From NCBI GenBank assembly GCA_020350885.1, contig CP070727.1, forward strand, positions 4,050,569 through 4,083,460: a stretch of 32,892 bases of DNA, given 5' to 3'. Origin of the DNA: a bacterium. GTDB taxonomy: Bacteria; Krumholzibacteriota; Krumholzibacteriia; Krumholzibacteriales; Krumholzibacteriaceae. The position numbers were made by a program, and so were the translations under genes. This document shows positions 7,706-16,105 of the stretch, in pieces; positions within the stretch are counted from its first letter, which is position 1; each line of letters starts with the position of its first letter. Below the pieces are notes generated by a model, which saw nothing but the letters and a program-made list of their open reading frames with translations, was not told the origin of the DNA and did no database searches.

Positions 7706-8434
7706 TCATTCCCGGTCCGATTCCCTGATGACACCGGTCATGGGAACGAATCTGACGGGAAGGGTTGAGAGAAGCGCCAGGCCATCCGAACGTTTCTCGT
7801 ACACCTCGAGATTCTGGAAGGAATCTCCTACGGGTATCACGAACCTGCCGCCGATCCTTAGCTGCTCCACGAGCCTCGGTGGGAGTTCCGGCGCGGCGGC
7901 AGTGACGATCACACCGTCGAACGGCGCCTTATCTGGCCACCCGAAATAGCCGTCACCGGCCCGGACGAATACGTTCCGGTATCCGAGATCCTGGAGGAGT
8001 CGCTGTGCCCGCTCGGCGAGCTCAGGGATGATCTCGATCGTATAGACGGTATCGGCGATCTCAGCCAGCACGGCAGCCTGGTACCCGGAGCCCGTGCCGA
8101 TCTCGAGAACCCGTCCCCCGCCTTTCAGTCCGAGCGACTGGGTCATCAACGCAACGATATACGGCTGTGAGATGGTTTGCCCGCTGCCGATCGGAAGCGG
8201 GCTGTCTATGTAGGCGAGATGCCCGAAATCGGGAGGAACGAACCGGTGCCGCGGTACCTTCATCATGGCGGTGAGGACCGCCTTGTCGGAGATTCCACGC
8301 GATGCAATCTGCTCGTTGACCATCCGGTGTCTGCGCTCCTCGTAATCACCACCCTCCGAGTTACAGCCGGTCTGGGCGAATAGAGCGAAGGAGACGACAC
8401 AGCAGAGTAGCCTTGCGATTTGCGTTTTATTCAT
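7706..8434 (-). CDS. pcm: Protein-L-isoaspartate O-methyltransferase, lipoprotein form
   Basis: PCM uses SAM to methylate L-isoaspartyl residues in damaged proteins and starts their repair. Signatures are present: the family's VPRHRFVPP, GSGQTISQPYIVALM near 83-97, SAM motif I EIGTGSGYQ at 111-119, and GGRFVIPVG with LPVRFVPMTG near the end. From the ATG at 8434 the product has 242 residues and begins with a lipoprotein signal peptide (NKTQIARLLC, hydrophobic core, lipobox FAQTGC, Cys24), unlike the cytosolic Escherichia coli enzyme. An in-frame ATG at 8446 is also possible; the longer frame to 8491 runs through a hairpin and is unlikely. How SAM would reach an exported enzyme is unclear. A promoter (8524-8553) and a 10-bp hairpin (8452-8475) precede it. 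Confidence 0.87.
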   Translation of the reverse strand: MNKTQIARLLCCVVSFALFAQTGCNSEGGDYEERRHRMVNEQIASRGISDKAVLTAMMKVPRHRFVPPDFGHLAYIDSPLPIGSGQTISQPYIVALMTQSLGLKGGGRVLEIGTGSGYQAAVLAEIADTVYTIEIIPELAERAQRLLQDLGYRNVFVRAGDGYFGWPDKAPFDGVIVTAAAPELPPRLVEQLRIGGRFVIPVGDSFQNLEVYEKRSDGLALLSTLPVRFVPMTGVIRESDRE

Positions 8435-8451
8435 AGCACGACACATCCCCG

Positions 8452-8475
8452 TACGGCCGGCTGAGGCCGGCCGTA
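8452..8475 (-). repeat. Perfect 10-bp GC-rich hairpin in the pcm leader
   Basis: TACGGCCGGC and GCCGGCCGTA flank a four-base TGAG loop with no mismatch. The hairpin ends about 17 bases before the ATG at 8434 and lies downstream of the predicted promoter, so it would be transcribed as the base of the pcm leader. There is no T-run after it on either strand, so it is not a typical terminator. It could govern ribosome access or message stability. Confidence 0.6.
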
Positions 8476-8523
8476 GAGATCCGAATCCCACCCAACGGAA
8501 GAAAAGATGTTTGATTCAAAACC

Positions 8524-8553
8524 ATTTTAGGCTTAAAGTAAGACGATTTTCAA
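8524..8553 (-). promoter_or_regulatory. Putative sigma70-type promoter for pcm
   Basis: On the minus strand TTGAAA (8553-8548) and TAAAAT (8529-8524) are separated by 18 bases. Transcription would start near 8517 and give a leader of about 80 bases carrying the 8452-8475 hairpin. The gene pair pcm/symporter is divergent; no equally good promoter was seen for the plus-strand symporter in 8435-8650. Confidence 0.5.
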
Positions 8554-8650
8554 GGGATTAAAGCGTGGAGAGACCGCCGTCCGCCGATTCCGCAATGGAC
8601 GACATAATACGGATAAAGCTGCAATCCCACTGATCCTGGCGAACCGGATA

Positions 8651-9943
8651 ATGACTAATTTATTCAAGTTATTCCTCAGAACACGCCTCCACACGAAGAT
8701 CCTCCTGGGGCTTCTCGTGGGGATCCCCGTGGGGCTGCTGCTCGGTCCCCGGGCAGAGTACATACGTCCAATCGGGGATCTCTTCATCAGGCTGATCCGT
8801 ATGATCGTCGTGCCGCTTGTCTTTGCCTCACTGTTTGTCGGGACTGCGAGCCTCGGCAATATCAGAAAGCTCGGGCGAATCGGTGTAAAGACGATTACCT
8901 ACTACCTCTGCACGACAGCTATCGCCATCATGATCGGCCTCGCCCTGGGGAATGCGGTCAGGCCCGGCTCGGGGCTCGATGAGGACACGAAGGCACAGCT
9001 CCTGGCATCCTACCAGACGGAGGCGCTCGAAAAGATCGAGATCGCAAGACAGAAACCGAGCGTCGTCGAGACACTCATCCGTATCGTCCCCGCTAATCCC
9101 GTCGAGAGCCTCGCCGAGGCCAACATGCTCCAGATCATCTTCTTCGCACTGCTCATGGGGATCGCCGTAACCCTTGTGCCCGGAAACAAGGGGAAGCCGC
9201 TGATCGACTTCTTCGATGCGGTGAGCGAGGCGATGATACAGATGGTACACATCGTAATGAAGCTCGCCCCGATCGGCGTGCTGGCGCTGATCGCCGCCGT
9301 GGTTGGCAAATTCGGAGCCGAGATACTCTTCTCCCTCCTCAAATATTCCCTGGTCGTTATCGCCGGGCTCGCCATTCACATGCTCGTTGTGTACTCCACC
9401 GCCGTCAGGTTTCTCGCACGGAGGGGACCGCTCGAGTTCTTTCGCGGGATACGGCCGGCGCAACTCATAGCCTTCTCAACCTCATCGAGTAACGCGACAC
9501 TGCCGGTAACGATGGAATGTGCCGAGGAGAACCTCGGCGTCTCTGAAGAGGTCTCGAGCTTCGTGCTGCCGCTGGGGGCGACGATCAACATGGACGGCAC
9601 GGCACTCTACCAGGGGGTCGCTGCCATCTTCATTGCACAGGTCTACGGCCTGCCGCTCACATTCGTCGATCAGCTCACGATCGTGTTGATGGCCACACTC
9701 GCCTCAATCGGCGCGGCCGGTGTGCCGGGGATCGGCATTATCACACTCGCCATGGTGCTCGAAACGCTCGGCCTGCCGCTCGAGGGGATAGCCCTGATCC
9801 TCGGTGTCGACCGCCTCCTCGATATGTGCAGAACCGCGGTGAACGTTACGGGTGACACCTCCGCAGCCCTTATCGTCGCATCGACGGAGGGCGAACCCGT
9901 CCTGCCATCTTCGGAAGGTGGGTTAAAAGCCGATGAAAGATAG
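8651..9943 (+). CDS. Dicarboxylate/amino acid:cation symporter (DAACS family)
   Basis: A 430-residue inner-membrane carrier of the SDF/GltP-DctA family that takes up glutamate, aspartate or C4-dicarboxylates with Na+ or H+. The N-terminus LHTKILLGLLVGIPVGLLLG is typical of the family. The serine-rich re-entrant loop STSSSNATLP is at 276-285 and the TM7 signature NMDGTALYQG at 313-322. DRLLDMCRTAVNVTGD in the last third contains the substrate-binding Asp and Arg region. The length is normal for the family. The stop overlaps the start of the next gene by 11 bases, so translation of the two is coupled, although no functional link to glycosylation is evident. Confidence 0.95.
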   Translation: MTNLFKLFLRTRLHTKILLGLLVGIPVGLLLGPRAEYIRPIGDLFIRLIRMIVVPLVFASLFVGTASLGNIRKLGRIGVKTITYYLCTTAIAIMIGLALGNAVRPGSGLDEDTKAQLLASYQTEALEKIEIARQKPSVVETLIRIVPANPVESLAEANMLQIIFFALLMGIAVTLVPGNKGKPLIDFFDAVSEAMIQMVHIVMKLAPIGVLALIAAVVGKFGAEILFSLLKYSLVVIAGLAIHMLVVYSTAVRFLARRGPLEFFRGIRPAQLIAFSTSSSNATLPVTMECAEENLGVSEEVSSFVLPLGATINMDGTALYQGVAAIFIAQVYGLPLTFVDQLTIVLMATLASIGAAGVPGIGIITLAMVLETLGLPLEGIALILGVDRLLDMCRTAVNVTGDTSAALIVASTEGEPVLPSSEGGLKADER

Positions 9944-12143
9944 AACGGCACTCCTTCCCATCTCCATTTTCTATCTCGCACTACTCGTTCTATCCCTGCT
10001 CGCATCTTCACTCTGGAGAGAGGTGCTGTGGGGACTGCATGCCTGGGGATTCGTCTCGTTCGCCGTAGGGACTATCATGGCGATCCTCGTTGCCTATCTC
10101 TACAGCCGGAGGCTCTCGGGACCGTACGATGGCCGGAACCTCAAGGAATTCCATAAGATTCCGGATAGCGGCAAGCCCCAGGAAACGCCCACAAGCACAT
10201 CCAAGCAGGACAGAATACCGGATCTGGTACGCATGCTCCTGGTCCTGATTGTATCCATCATCGCACTCTGGCTGCTTCGGGCACGCCACGACTTCTGGGG
10301 CGAACGGCATGCACTCGCCGCAGCGATCGATGCGGGATTATTCGCACGACCAGGGGCACCATTTGCAATGCTTCTTCACTGGATACTCTTTCGTATCGTG
10401 AATGTGACCTTCCTCGCAAACGGCTCAAACACAACCGTCGTTATGAGCATCATCGCCGGTGCGCTCTATATTCTCGCCCTGACCCGGTGCGTTCGCCTCC
10501 TCTTCCCGGATGCGAACGAGCGGTTCATGCGCACGAGATCGATGATTCTTCTCACCTCGAATGGTTTTGTCGTGCTCTTTTTCGGCGCAGGCGGAACTAC
10601 CCCCGTTGCAGCAGCAATGGCACTCTTCTTTGTGCTCTCATCCATCATGTGGATCAGAAAGGAGGCACCCATCATACTGCCTGCGGTACTCCTGGTGCTT
10701 GCACTCCTTGCACATCTCTCCACCGTCTATCTTGTACCCGGATTCATCTTCATGATCATCCTGGCCATTCGCTCGCACGACAGGCGCAGCGAGGCGCTGA
10801 AAGCCGTAGGAATACTCGCTGTCGGCTGGCTCATCATCGAGTTCATCCTGCTCATCTGGGGAGGCGGCATATCACCGGCCCGTCACCTGATCAATTCCTT
10901 CGCCGGCCTGTTCGGCGGACCGGCAAGGCTGGTAGGCGGAGACCTCGGAGCCGATCTTCTGGCGGGCCTCAATTGCCTGCTGTTCCTAGGGCCGGTCTCC
11001 GTCGCATCACTCGTTCTTCTCGTAGGCGGCAGGCGGGGAGAGCGGCATGAAGAGACACTGCTGTTCATCTTTGCCGTTGCCGCGCTTGTGCTCTTCATTC
11101 TCGGGGCACCCCGTATCGACGGGGGGCTCAGATGGGACATCCTCGCTGCAACCGGACCTTCACTCTCACTGTATACCCTATGGACTCTCAAGCACCGGCT
11201 GACCGAGCGGAAAGCACTCTGCCGTGCGGTGACACTCCTTGCCGTTATCGGCATCTTCCATTCCTTTCCGATCCTCTACCTCAATCTCGTTCCCGAGGCG
11301 GCCTCGAGGCGTCTTATCTCCCTGCCTCTCGATCCCGGGAGGGCGGAGATGATCCTCGGAAGCCGCGCCTTTGAGGGCGAGAATCTCGAGAAAGCGAGGG
11401 AGTGGTTCTTAACAACAGTGGAGAAGGATTCCCTGAACGCTTATGCCTTTTTCAGTCTGGGGAGGATCGAGCTCAAACAGGATAGAAAGATCGAGGCGAT
11501 CGAGCTGTTCTCGCGATCGCTCGCACTCACACCCGAGAAAACCGAGTACCGCCTGTGGCTTGCAGAAGCGTATATCGCCCACCGCTGGTTTCCGGAGGCG
11601 ATCTATGAACTCGAGCATCTCACGAACACATCCCCGGGGGAAGTACACTACTGGAAGCGGCTCGGATTCGCCCGGAACCATGGTGGATTCTACCTCGAAG
11701 CGATCGAAGCATACGAGAAGGCACTCGAGTTGGAGCCGGATGACAAGCAAAACGTGCGCAATCTCGTCTCAGCCGTCCTCAATAGGGGAGCGCAACTCCA
11801 GAAGGGAGGCGATACGGAAGGTGCAAAGGTACACTACCAACGTGCCATAGTGCTCTACCCGAACGATTGGCGGGCATACAACAACCTTGCCGTCATCGAG
11901 ACAGCGGCCGGCAACTACGAAGCAGCATTCGAGATCCTGAAGCTCGGCCTGGATATCTCACCCTACATCTCGAAACTGAACACGAACATGGGGATCGTTC
12001 TCGAGAATCTCGGCCGTTATAGAGAGGCCCTCGAATATCTGAGGCGGAGTGTCCAGTTCGACCAGTACGGCTCGGGAGCCTACGAGGCTATCGAACGGAT
12101 AGAAAAGAAGCTGAAGGAGCAGGGAACGGATGAAACGGAGTAA
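9933..12143 (+). CDS. DUF2723-like membrane protein with C-terminal TPR repeats
   Basis: The 736-residue protein has a short cytosolic/TM start, about ten further membrane helices up to residue ~460, then at least six tetratricopeptide repeats (about 470-730, for example NAYAFFSLGRIELKQDRKIE and AYEKALELEPDD). HDFWGERHALAAAIDAGL followed by a conserved-looking RPG near 118-141 resembles the D-x-GE...HPPG region of the DUF2723/TMEM260 class of GT-C protein O-mannosyltransferases, with the acidic residues altered. It is therefore probably a lipid-sugar-dependent glycosyltransferase or a relative, with a TPR tail that may dock partners. The ATG overlaps the symporter stop, and its own stop overlaps the next gene by 14 bases. 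Confidence 0.72.
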   Translation: MKDRTALLPISIFYLALLVLSLLASSLWREVLWGLHAWGFVSFAVGTIMAILVAYLYSRRLSGPYDGRNLKEFHKIPDSGKPQETPTSTSKQDRIPDLVRMLLVLIVSIIALWLLRARHDFWGERHALAAAIDAGLFARPGAPFAMLLHWILFRIVNVTFLANGSNTTVVMSIIAGALYILALTRCVRLLFPDANERFMRTRSMILLTSNGFVVLFFGAGGTTPVAAAMALFFVLSSIMWIRKEAPIILPAVLLVLALLAHLSTVYLVPGFIFMIILAIRSHDRRSEALKAVGILAVGWLIIEFILLIWGGGISPARHLINSFAGLFGGPARLVGGDLGADLLAGLNCLLFLGPVSVASLVLLVGGRRGERHEETLLFIFAVAALVLFILGAPRIDGGLRWDILAATGPSLSLYTLWTLKHRLTERKALCRAVTLLAVIGIFHSFPILYLNLVPEAASRRLISLPLDPGRAEMILGSRAFEGENLEKAREWFLTTVEKDSLNAYAFFSLGRIELKQDRKIEAIELFSRSLALTPEKTEYRLWLAEAYIAHRWFPEAIYELEHLTNTSPGEVHYWKRLGFARNHGGFYLEAIEAYEKALELEPDDKQNVRNLVSAVLNRGAQLQKGGDTEGAKVHYQRAIVLYPNDWRAYNNLAVIETAAGNYEAAFEILKLGLDISPYISKLNTNMGIVLENLGRYREALEYLRRSVQFDQYGSGAYEAIERIEKKLKEQGTDETE

Positions 12144-13404
12144 CGGGCACGCCCTGCCAGGGCCGCCGTGGGTTCTGCCTCTCGCTTCACTTGTTATCAT
12201 AAGCATCCTCCTGTCATTCGCCGTGTACAAACTTTCGGGCGGCAGAGAGGTAGCCGACGATGCGAAACGCCTGATCGGCTTCGCCCGCCACCCATTCATT
12301 CTCTGGGGAGACTACAGGGCAGAAGGGCTCAGCGATGCCTGGGGCTCCTTTCCACCACTTCTCCCACTCCTCTTCGGTATCCTCATCACACCTTGGCTTG
12401 CAGTCTTTCCGGACTTCTGGGGATTCCGCATCGGTGTGCTCTCTTGGAGCGTAGTTGCATTCTTCATCATCCACCTCATCGCAGGCCGCCTGCTCCGGCT
12501 TCCCCCCGACCGGCAGCGAAACACACTCCTCATCTTCGCATTTCTTCCCTCAGTCCTCGGTGCGATCGCCTTCATTCCCCAGGAAGAGATCTATGTCTCA
12601 CTCTTCGCCATCATCCTCTATATCGCAGCACGCAATGAGCGCTGGAACCTCGTACTTCCGCTCCTTGCCCTTACACTGCTCGCCGGGAAATACTTTCTCC
12701 TCGTCCTTGCGGTTCCGCTGGCCTTCACAACGAAGAGACCGTTGCGGAGTCTGTGTCTCTGGGGGGGTGTTTCGGCGGCGCTGCTCGCCGCCTACATCGG
12801 GTACCACAAGATCCTCTTCGACCTCTCGCCCGTTATCGGCCACGTCATCGATCCCGGCTCATCACTCTCGATCTGGGCCCTGCTCTGGAACCTGGGATTC
12901 CAGCCGAATCCCCAGACGGTCAAGCTCGCCTCGCTACTGCTTGTTATCGCCGCCGTGTTCATATTCTCCAGGAGAGCCAGCCAGCGCGGGCTCCCGCTTC
13001 CATTCACGATGAGCGGCACACTCTATATAACACTGCTCTGCCTCTCTATAACCTTCCCGGCGTACGTACTCTGGACGGTCCCCCTCACCGTAATCTGCAC
13101 GGCGCTCATGGAACGGGGAAGGGGGCGGGCGTGGTCGATCGTGCTCCTCTTCCTATGGGGTTTCGGCGAGTGGGGCGCAAACTTCCTCCGGGGCGTGCAC
13201 CTTGCACTCAGGACCGAGAGGGCGGCGGGCAAGACCGCCCTGGCGAACGCCGCCGAACGCTTCCTCGGTGACGGTTTCCCCTACCAGGCGTTGCATGTGG
13301 CATGCATTGCGGTGGTAATCGCCTGTGGAATCGGTCTCATCTGCCTGCTCTGGACCGGCGGACTGCGATACGCATCCCGGCGGCAGCCGGCGCTTGAAGG
13401 ATAA
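12130..13404 (+). CDS. Multi-pass membrane protein, GT-C/GT87-like
   Basis: This 424-residue integral membrane protein has about ten to eleven hydrophobic helices and little else. An early periplasmic loop (about 55-80) contains FILWGDYRAEGLSDAWGSFPP, with acidic residues in the place where GT-C glycosyltransferases (GT87/DUF2029, PIG-M like) carry their catalytic acid, followed by PLLPLLFGILITP. AFIPQEEIYVSLFAI and AGKYFLLVLAVPLAF are also in the GT-C style. It overlaps the upstream DUF2723/TPR gene by 14 bases and is therefore probably made together with it. A polyprenyl-phosphate-sugar transferase is the best guess, with moderate certainty; donor and acceptor are unknown. Confidence 0.6.
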   Translation: MKRSNGHALPGPPWVLPLASLVIISILLSFAVYKLSGGREVADDAKRLIGFARHPFILWGDYRAEGLSDAWGSFPPLLPLLFGILITPWLAVFPDFWGFRIGVLSWSVVAFFIIHLIAGRLLRLPPDRQRNTLLIFAFLPSVLGAIAFIPQEEIYVSLFAIILYIAARNERWNLVLPLLALTLLAGKYFLLVLAVPLAFTTKRPLRSLCLWGGVSAALLAAYIGYHKILFDLSPVIGHVIDPGSSLSIWALLWNLGFQPNPQTVKLASLLLVIAAVFIFSRRASQRGLPLPFTMSGTLYITLLCLSITFPAYVLWTVPLTVICTALMERGRGRAWSIVLLFLWGFGEWGANFLRGVHLALRTERAAGKTALANAAERFLGDGFPYQALHVACIAVVIACGIGLICLLWTGGLRYASRRQPALEG

Positions 13405-13427
13405 AGAGACCGGCCATGAAATTTGAT

Positions 13428-13457
13428 TTGACCTGGTGGTACGCAACTGCTTATAAT
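13428..13457 (+). promoter_or_regulatory. Sigma70-type promoter for the Ig/FlgD - PorV operon
   Basis: TTGACC (13428-13433), an 18-base spacer and a perfect TATAAT (13452-13457) precede the GTG at 13487. Transcription would start near 13464 with a leader of about 23 bases that includes a GGAG ribosome site. It separates this operon from the glycosyltransferase operon upstream. Confidence 0.72.
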
Positions 13458-13486
13458 GCAACGAACTTATTCGCCGTGGAGACTCC

Positions 13487-15112
13487 GTGAAGGCATTTTC
13501 GACAATAACCCTTGTCACTATCTTCGCCGTCGTGTTGATAGCAGCGCCACAGTCCAATGGCCTGGTGAAGTACTTCGTCATCCAGTACCCCTCAATCTCC
13601 CCCAACGACGACGGGGTGCGTGACGAGTCACCCGTCGAGATCGGCATCGTCGAGGGATTGGTCGATACGCTTCTTCTCACCCTTCACGATTCCCTGATGA
13701 CCCAGGTTCTGGACACGCTGCTGTTTGTCCCTAACCCCCCTGATACGGAATACACGGTGACGTGGGATGGAACGGATCTCCTCGGTCTCCCGCTCGGGGA
13801 GGATTTGTACCGGATGCAGCTAGCCGTATCCGGTGCAGAAACAACGGAGCGCTACTTCAGCAATGTAATCGTCGATATCACTACGCCACTCGTCCAGCTC
13901 GACAGGATCACACCCGGTGTCTTCACGCCGGGTGTCGAAGGAACCCCCGACAAAGTCCTCGTCTATTACATCATGAGCGACTCCCGGGAGGGAGATTCAC
14001 TGACGGTAACCGTCACGGATCCCGATGATCAGGCCGAGGAGCAACCGGTCGGGTGGGCGGGAAACGGCAATTTCAGTATCGAATGGACTACCGGGATCGA
14101 GGCGACCGACGGCATCTATACCGTATCGTTGCATGTGGAGGACGAGGCCGGAAACACCAGCGGTGACGAGGGATTCATCGACGTCGACACGGAAGGACCG
14201 CTTCTCGATTTTATCACGACGATACCCCCATACACGGTTGCTGTGCCCCCGGTTGTCACGGGATACTGTTACGATCGCAACGGTATCGGAGCCCCCGAGC
14301 TGGTCTGGGAAAGCACCGACACCTTCCCACCGGATAATACCTACTGGCAGAACGACACCCTCATATGGGAATCGAATATAGAAGATCGTGTGAAGGATGG
14401 CGGCGAATATATCGAGGGCAGCTATACCCTTCAGGTTCTGTGCGCGGACGACTACGGGCGCGAATCCCAGCTCACGCTCACATTCACGATCGATCTCACA
14501 CCGCCGCCGGCACCGACCCTCGCCCAGCCCCCCTTATGGGTGTATGAGCCCAGTGTCGAGATAGAAATCACATTCGACATCGACGAAACCGATTCGATTA
14601 CGATCTACCGGGCATACCAAGGCGATACGACCTCGATCACGAGACGGTTCGGGATCTCCCCTTTCCCCTATCTTGCCGACCTTGAGGTGGCGTATCCCCC
14701 GGCAGCAGCACGGTCGTCGCCGGCCTACAATGTCGTTCCGGCCATACCCAACTTCTTCTGGGCCGAGACGCTTGACAGGGCCGGCAACAGAAGCGTTCCC
14801 TCGAATACCGTACATGTCATCTACGACAACTCATCGGGATTCTATTACCCCGAAAGTTTCAGGGGGCCGGATGTTTTCCAGATCAGGACCGCCACCGAGG
14901 CGAGCAGGGTCGATATCGTAATCTTCACGATAAACGGTGAGCGTGTCGCACGGCTTTCCGAGACGGGACCGTCTACAAGCTTCGATGTGGAATGGAACCT
15001 GCTGAACGACGACGGTAAGGAGGTCAGGAACGGCCCCTACCTGGTTGTGATAACTGTCGACTATAACGGCTCGAAAGCGATCGAGAAGAACTTTATCGCG
15101 GTAGTCAGATAA
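13487..15112 (+). CDS. Secreted Ig-like repeat protein with FlgD-type domains
   Basis: The GTG start is supported by GGAG five bases upstream and a signal peptide (KAFSTITLVTIFAVVLIAAP). The 541-residue protein starts with SPNDDGVRD (38-46) and VTWDGTDLLGLPLGEDLYRM, the calcium-loop and turn pattern of gliding-motility-associated (CHU_C/FlgD-like) domains. Bacterial Ig-like repeats follow (VEDEAGNTSGDEG near 220, DRAGNRSVPSN near 430). The last 80 residues form a FlgD-Ig-like domain (VDIVIFTINGERVARLSE, then VEWNLLNDDGKEV and NGPYLVVI), usual in proteins exported by type IX-like systems. It should be an extracellular or surface protein of structural or adhesive kind. The stop codon overlaps by one base the ATG of the PorV-like gene, so the two are translated together. 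Confidence 0.8.
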   Translation: MKAFSTITLVTIFAVVLIAAPQSNGLVKYFVIQYPSISPNDDGVRDESPVEIGIVEGLVDTLLLTLHDSLMTQVLDTLLFVPNPPDTEYTVTWDGTDLLGLPLGEDLYRMQLAVSGAETTERYFSNVIVDITTPLVQLDRITPGVFTPGVEGTPDKVLVYYIMSDSREGDSLTVTVTDPDDQAEEQPVGWAGNGNFSIEWTTGIEATDGIYTVSLHVEDEAGNTSGDEGFIDVDTEGPLLDFITTIPPYTVAVPPVVTGYCYDRNGIGAPELVWESTDTFPPDNTYWQNDTLIWESNIEDRVKDGGEYIEGSYTLQVLCADDYGRESQLTLTFTIDLTPPPAPTLAQPPLWVYEPSVEIEITFDIDETDSITIYRAYQGDTTSITRRFGISPFPYLADLEVAYPPAAARSSPAYNVVPAIPNFFWAETLDRAGNRSVPSNTVHVIYDNSSGFYYPESFRGPDVFQIRTATEASRVDIVIFTINGERVARLSETGPSTSFDVEWNLLNDDGKEVRNGPYLVVITVDYNGSKAIEKNFIAVVR

Positions 15113-16053
15113 TGGCACGGAACACCCGGATACTCGTAATACTGTTCGTGGCGATGTTTACGATACCGCTCGTATTCTCACAGCCAGCTGTGGGCAGGAG
15201 CTCGCGCGGCGGCACCTTCCTACCCCTCGGGTGGGACGCAAGGGGCGAGGGGCTTGGTGGGGCGGCCACCATACTGATCCGCGACGATCGCAGTGCGTAC
15301 TGGAATCCGGCGAACCTCACATTCATGAAACATCCGCGCCTGAGCATCGGCGTGACCCGCCCCGTCCCCGACCTGGAGAACCTCTACAGCATCGTCTCGA
15401 TCGGCACGGGACTCCTCGACGCCCGGACTGAACCGGACGAGCCGGAAGTCGTGAGACGTTTCGGCACCGCCCTCACCGTAACCCATCTCTCGCTGAACCT
15501 TGCCGCCGGTTCCAAGTGGAGTGAGAGCACCATCGGCATCTCCGGCGCATACGCCCCCAACACCTACAACAGCGTCGGCTTTACCGGCCGCCTGCTGAAG
15601 AGCTGGACGGATATCGAGGATGCGGATTCCTGGGGATTCGCACTCGATGTCGGATGGACGGCCCGCCTGACCAGGCGTATATGGCTCGGGGTGGTCGGTA
15701 GAAACGTGGTGAGCAGCATCAAGTACCCCGAACGTGATGAGAGCCTCGATCCCACATGGAACTTCGCCCTCGCCTATGAAGACCTCTTCGATCGTGTCTC
15801 GACCGAGTGCGATGCCGTGCTGAAGAACTCTGATATCGACCGTTTCCTCGCTGGTATGGAGATCACGGTCTGGAAGGATGTTCTCTTTGTTCTCGGCGGG
15901 CTCGATCACCGCTTCAGCGAAGGTAAGCGTACCATTCTCCATATGGGATTCGGCTCGATCTACCGTTTTTCCGAGGTCGCCGTCACCTTCACCTTCGACC
16001 CGGAAGATGCCTTCGGGCGGAAGACCCGTGCCTCGGTCGGTTTCTCCTTCTAA
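15112..16053 (+). CDS. PorV/PorQ-like outer-membrane beta-barrel protein
   Basis: A 313-residue protein with a signal peptide (ILVILFVAMFTIPLVFSQ) and a barrel-like alternation of hydrophobic and polar residues to the C-terminal Phe (RASVGFSF), as in outer-membrane proteins. GWDARGEGLGGAATILIRDD followed by SAYWNPANL (about 40-70) is the signature of the PorV/PorQ/UPF0164 family, whose members include the PorV shuttle of the type IX secretion system. It is encoded directly after the FlgD-type secreted protein, so it may help export or anchor it. The family is large and many members have no assigned role; PorV function is inference. Confidence 0.78.
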   Translation: MARNTRILVILFVAMFTIPLVFSQPAVGRSSRGGTFLPLGWDARGEGLGGAATILIRDDRSAYWNPANLTFMKHPRLSIGVTRPVPDLENLYSIVSIGTGLLDARTEPDEPEVVRRFGTALTVTHLSLNLAAGSKWSESTIGISGAYAPNTYNSVGFTGRLLKSWTDIEDADSWGFALDVGWTARLTRRIWLGVVGRNVVSSIKYPERDESLDPTWNFALAYEDLFDRVSTECDAVLKNSDIDRFLAGMEITVWKDVLFVLGGLDHRFSEGKRTILHMGFGSIYRFSEVAVTFTFDPEDAFGRKTRASVGFSF

Positions 16054-16105
16054 ATGATTTCCCCCCAGGTAGTGAATGAAGCGCTGAGAATCCGCACGTC
16101 TCGCC

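Noticed and set aside
6876..7949. Plus-strand open frame of about 357 codons across the M48 and PCM genes
   Set aside because: It runs antisense across two recognised genes and the gap between them; no motif or ribosome site supports it.
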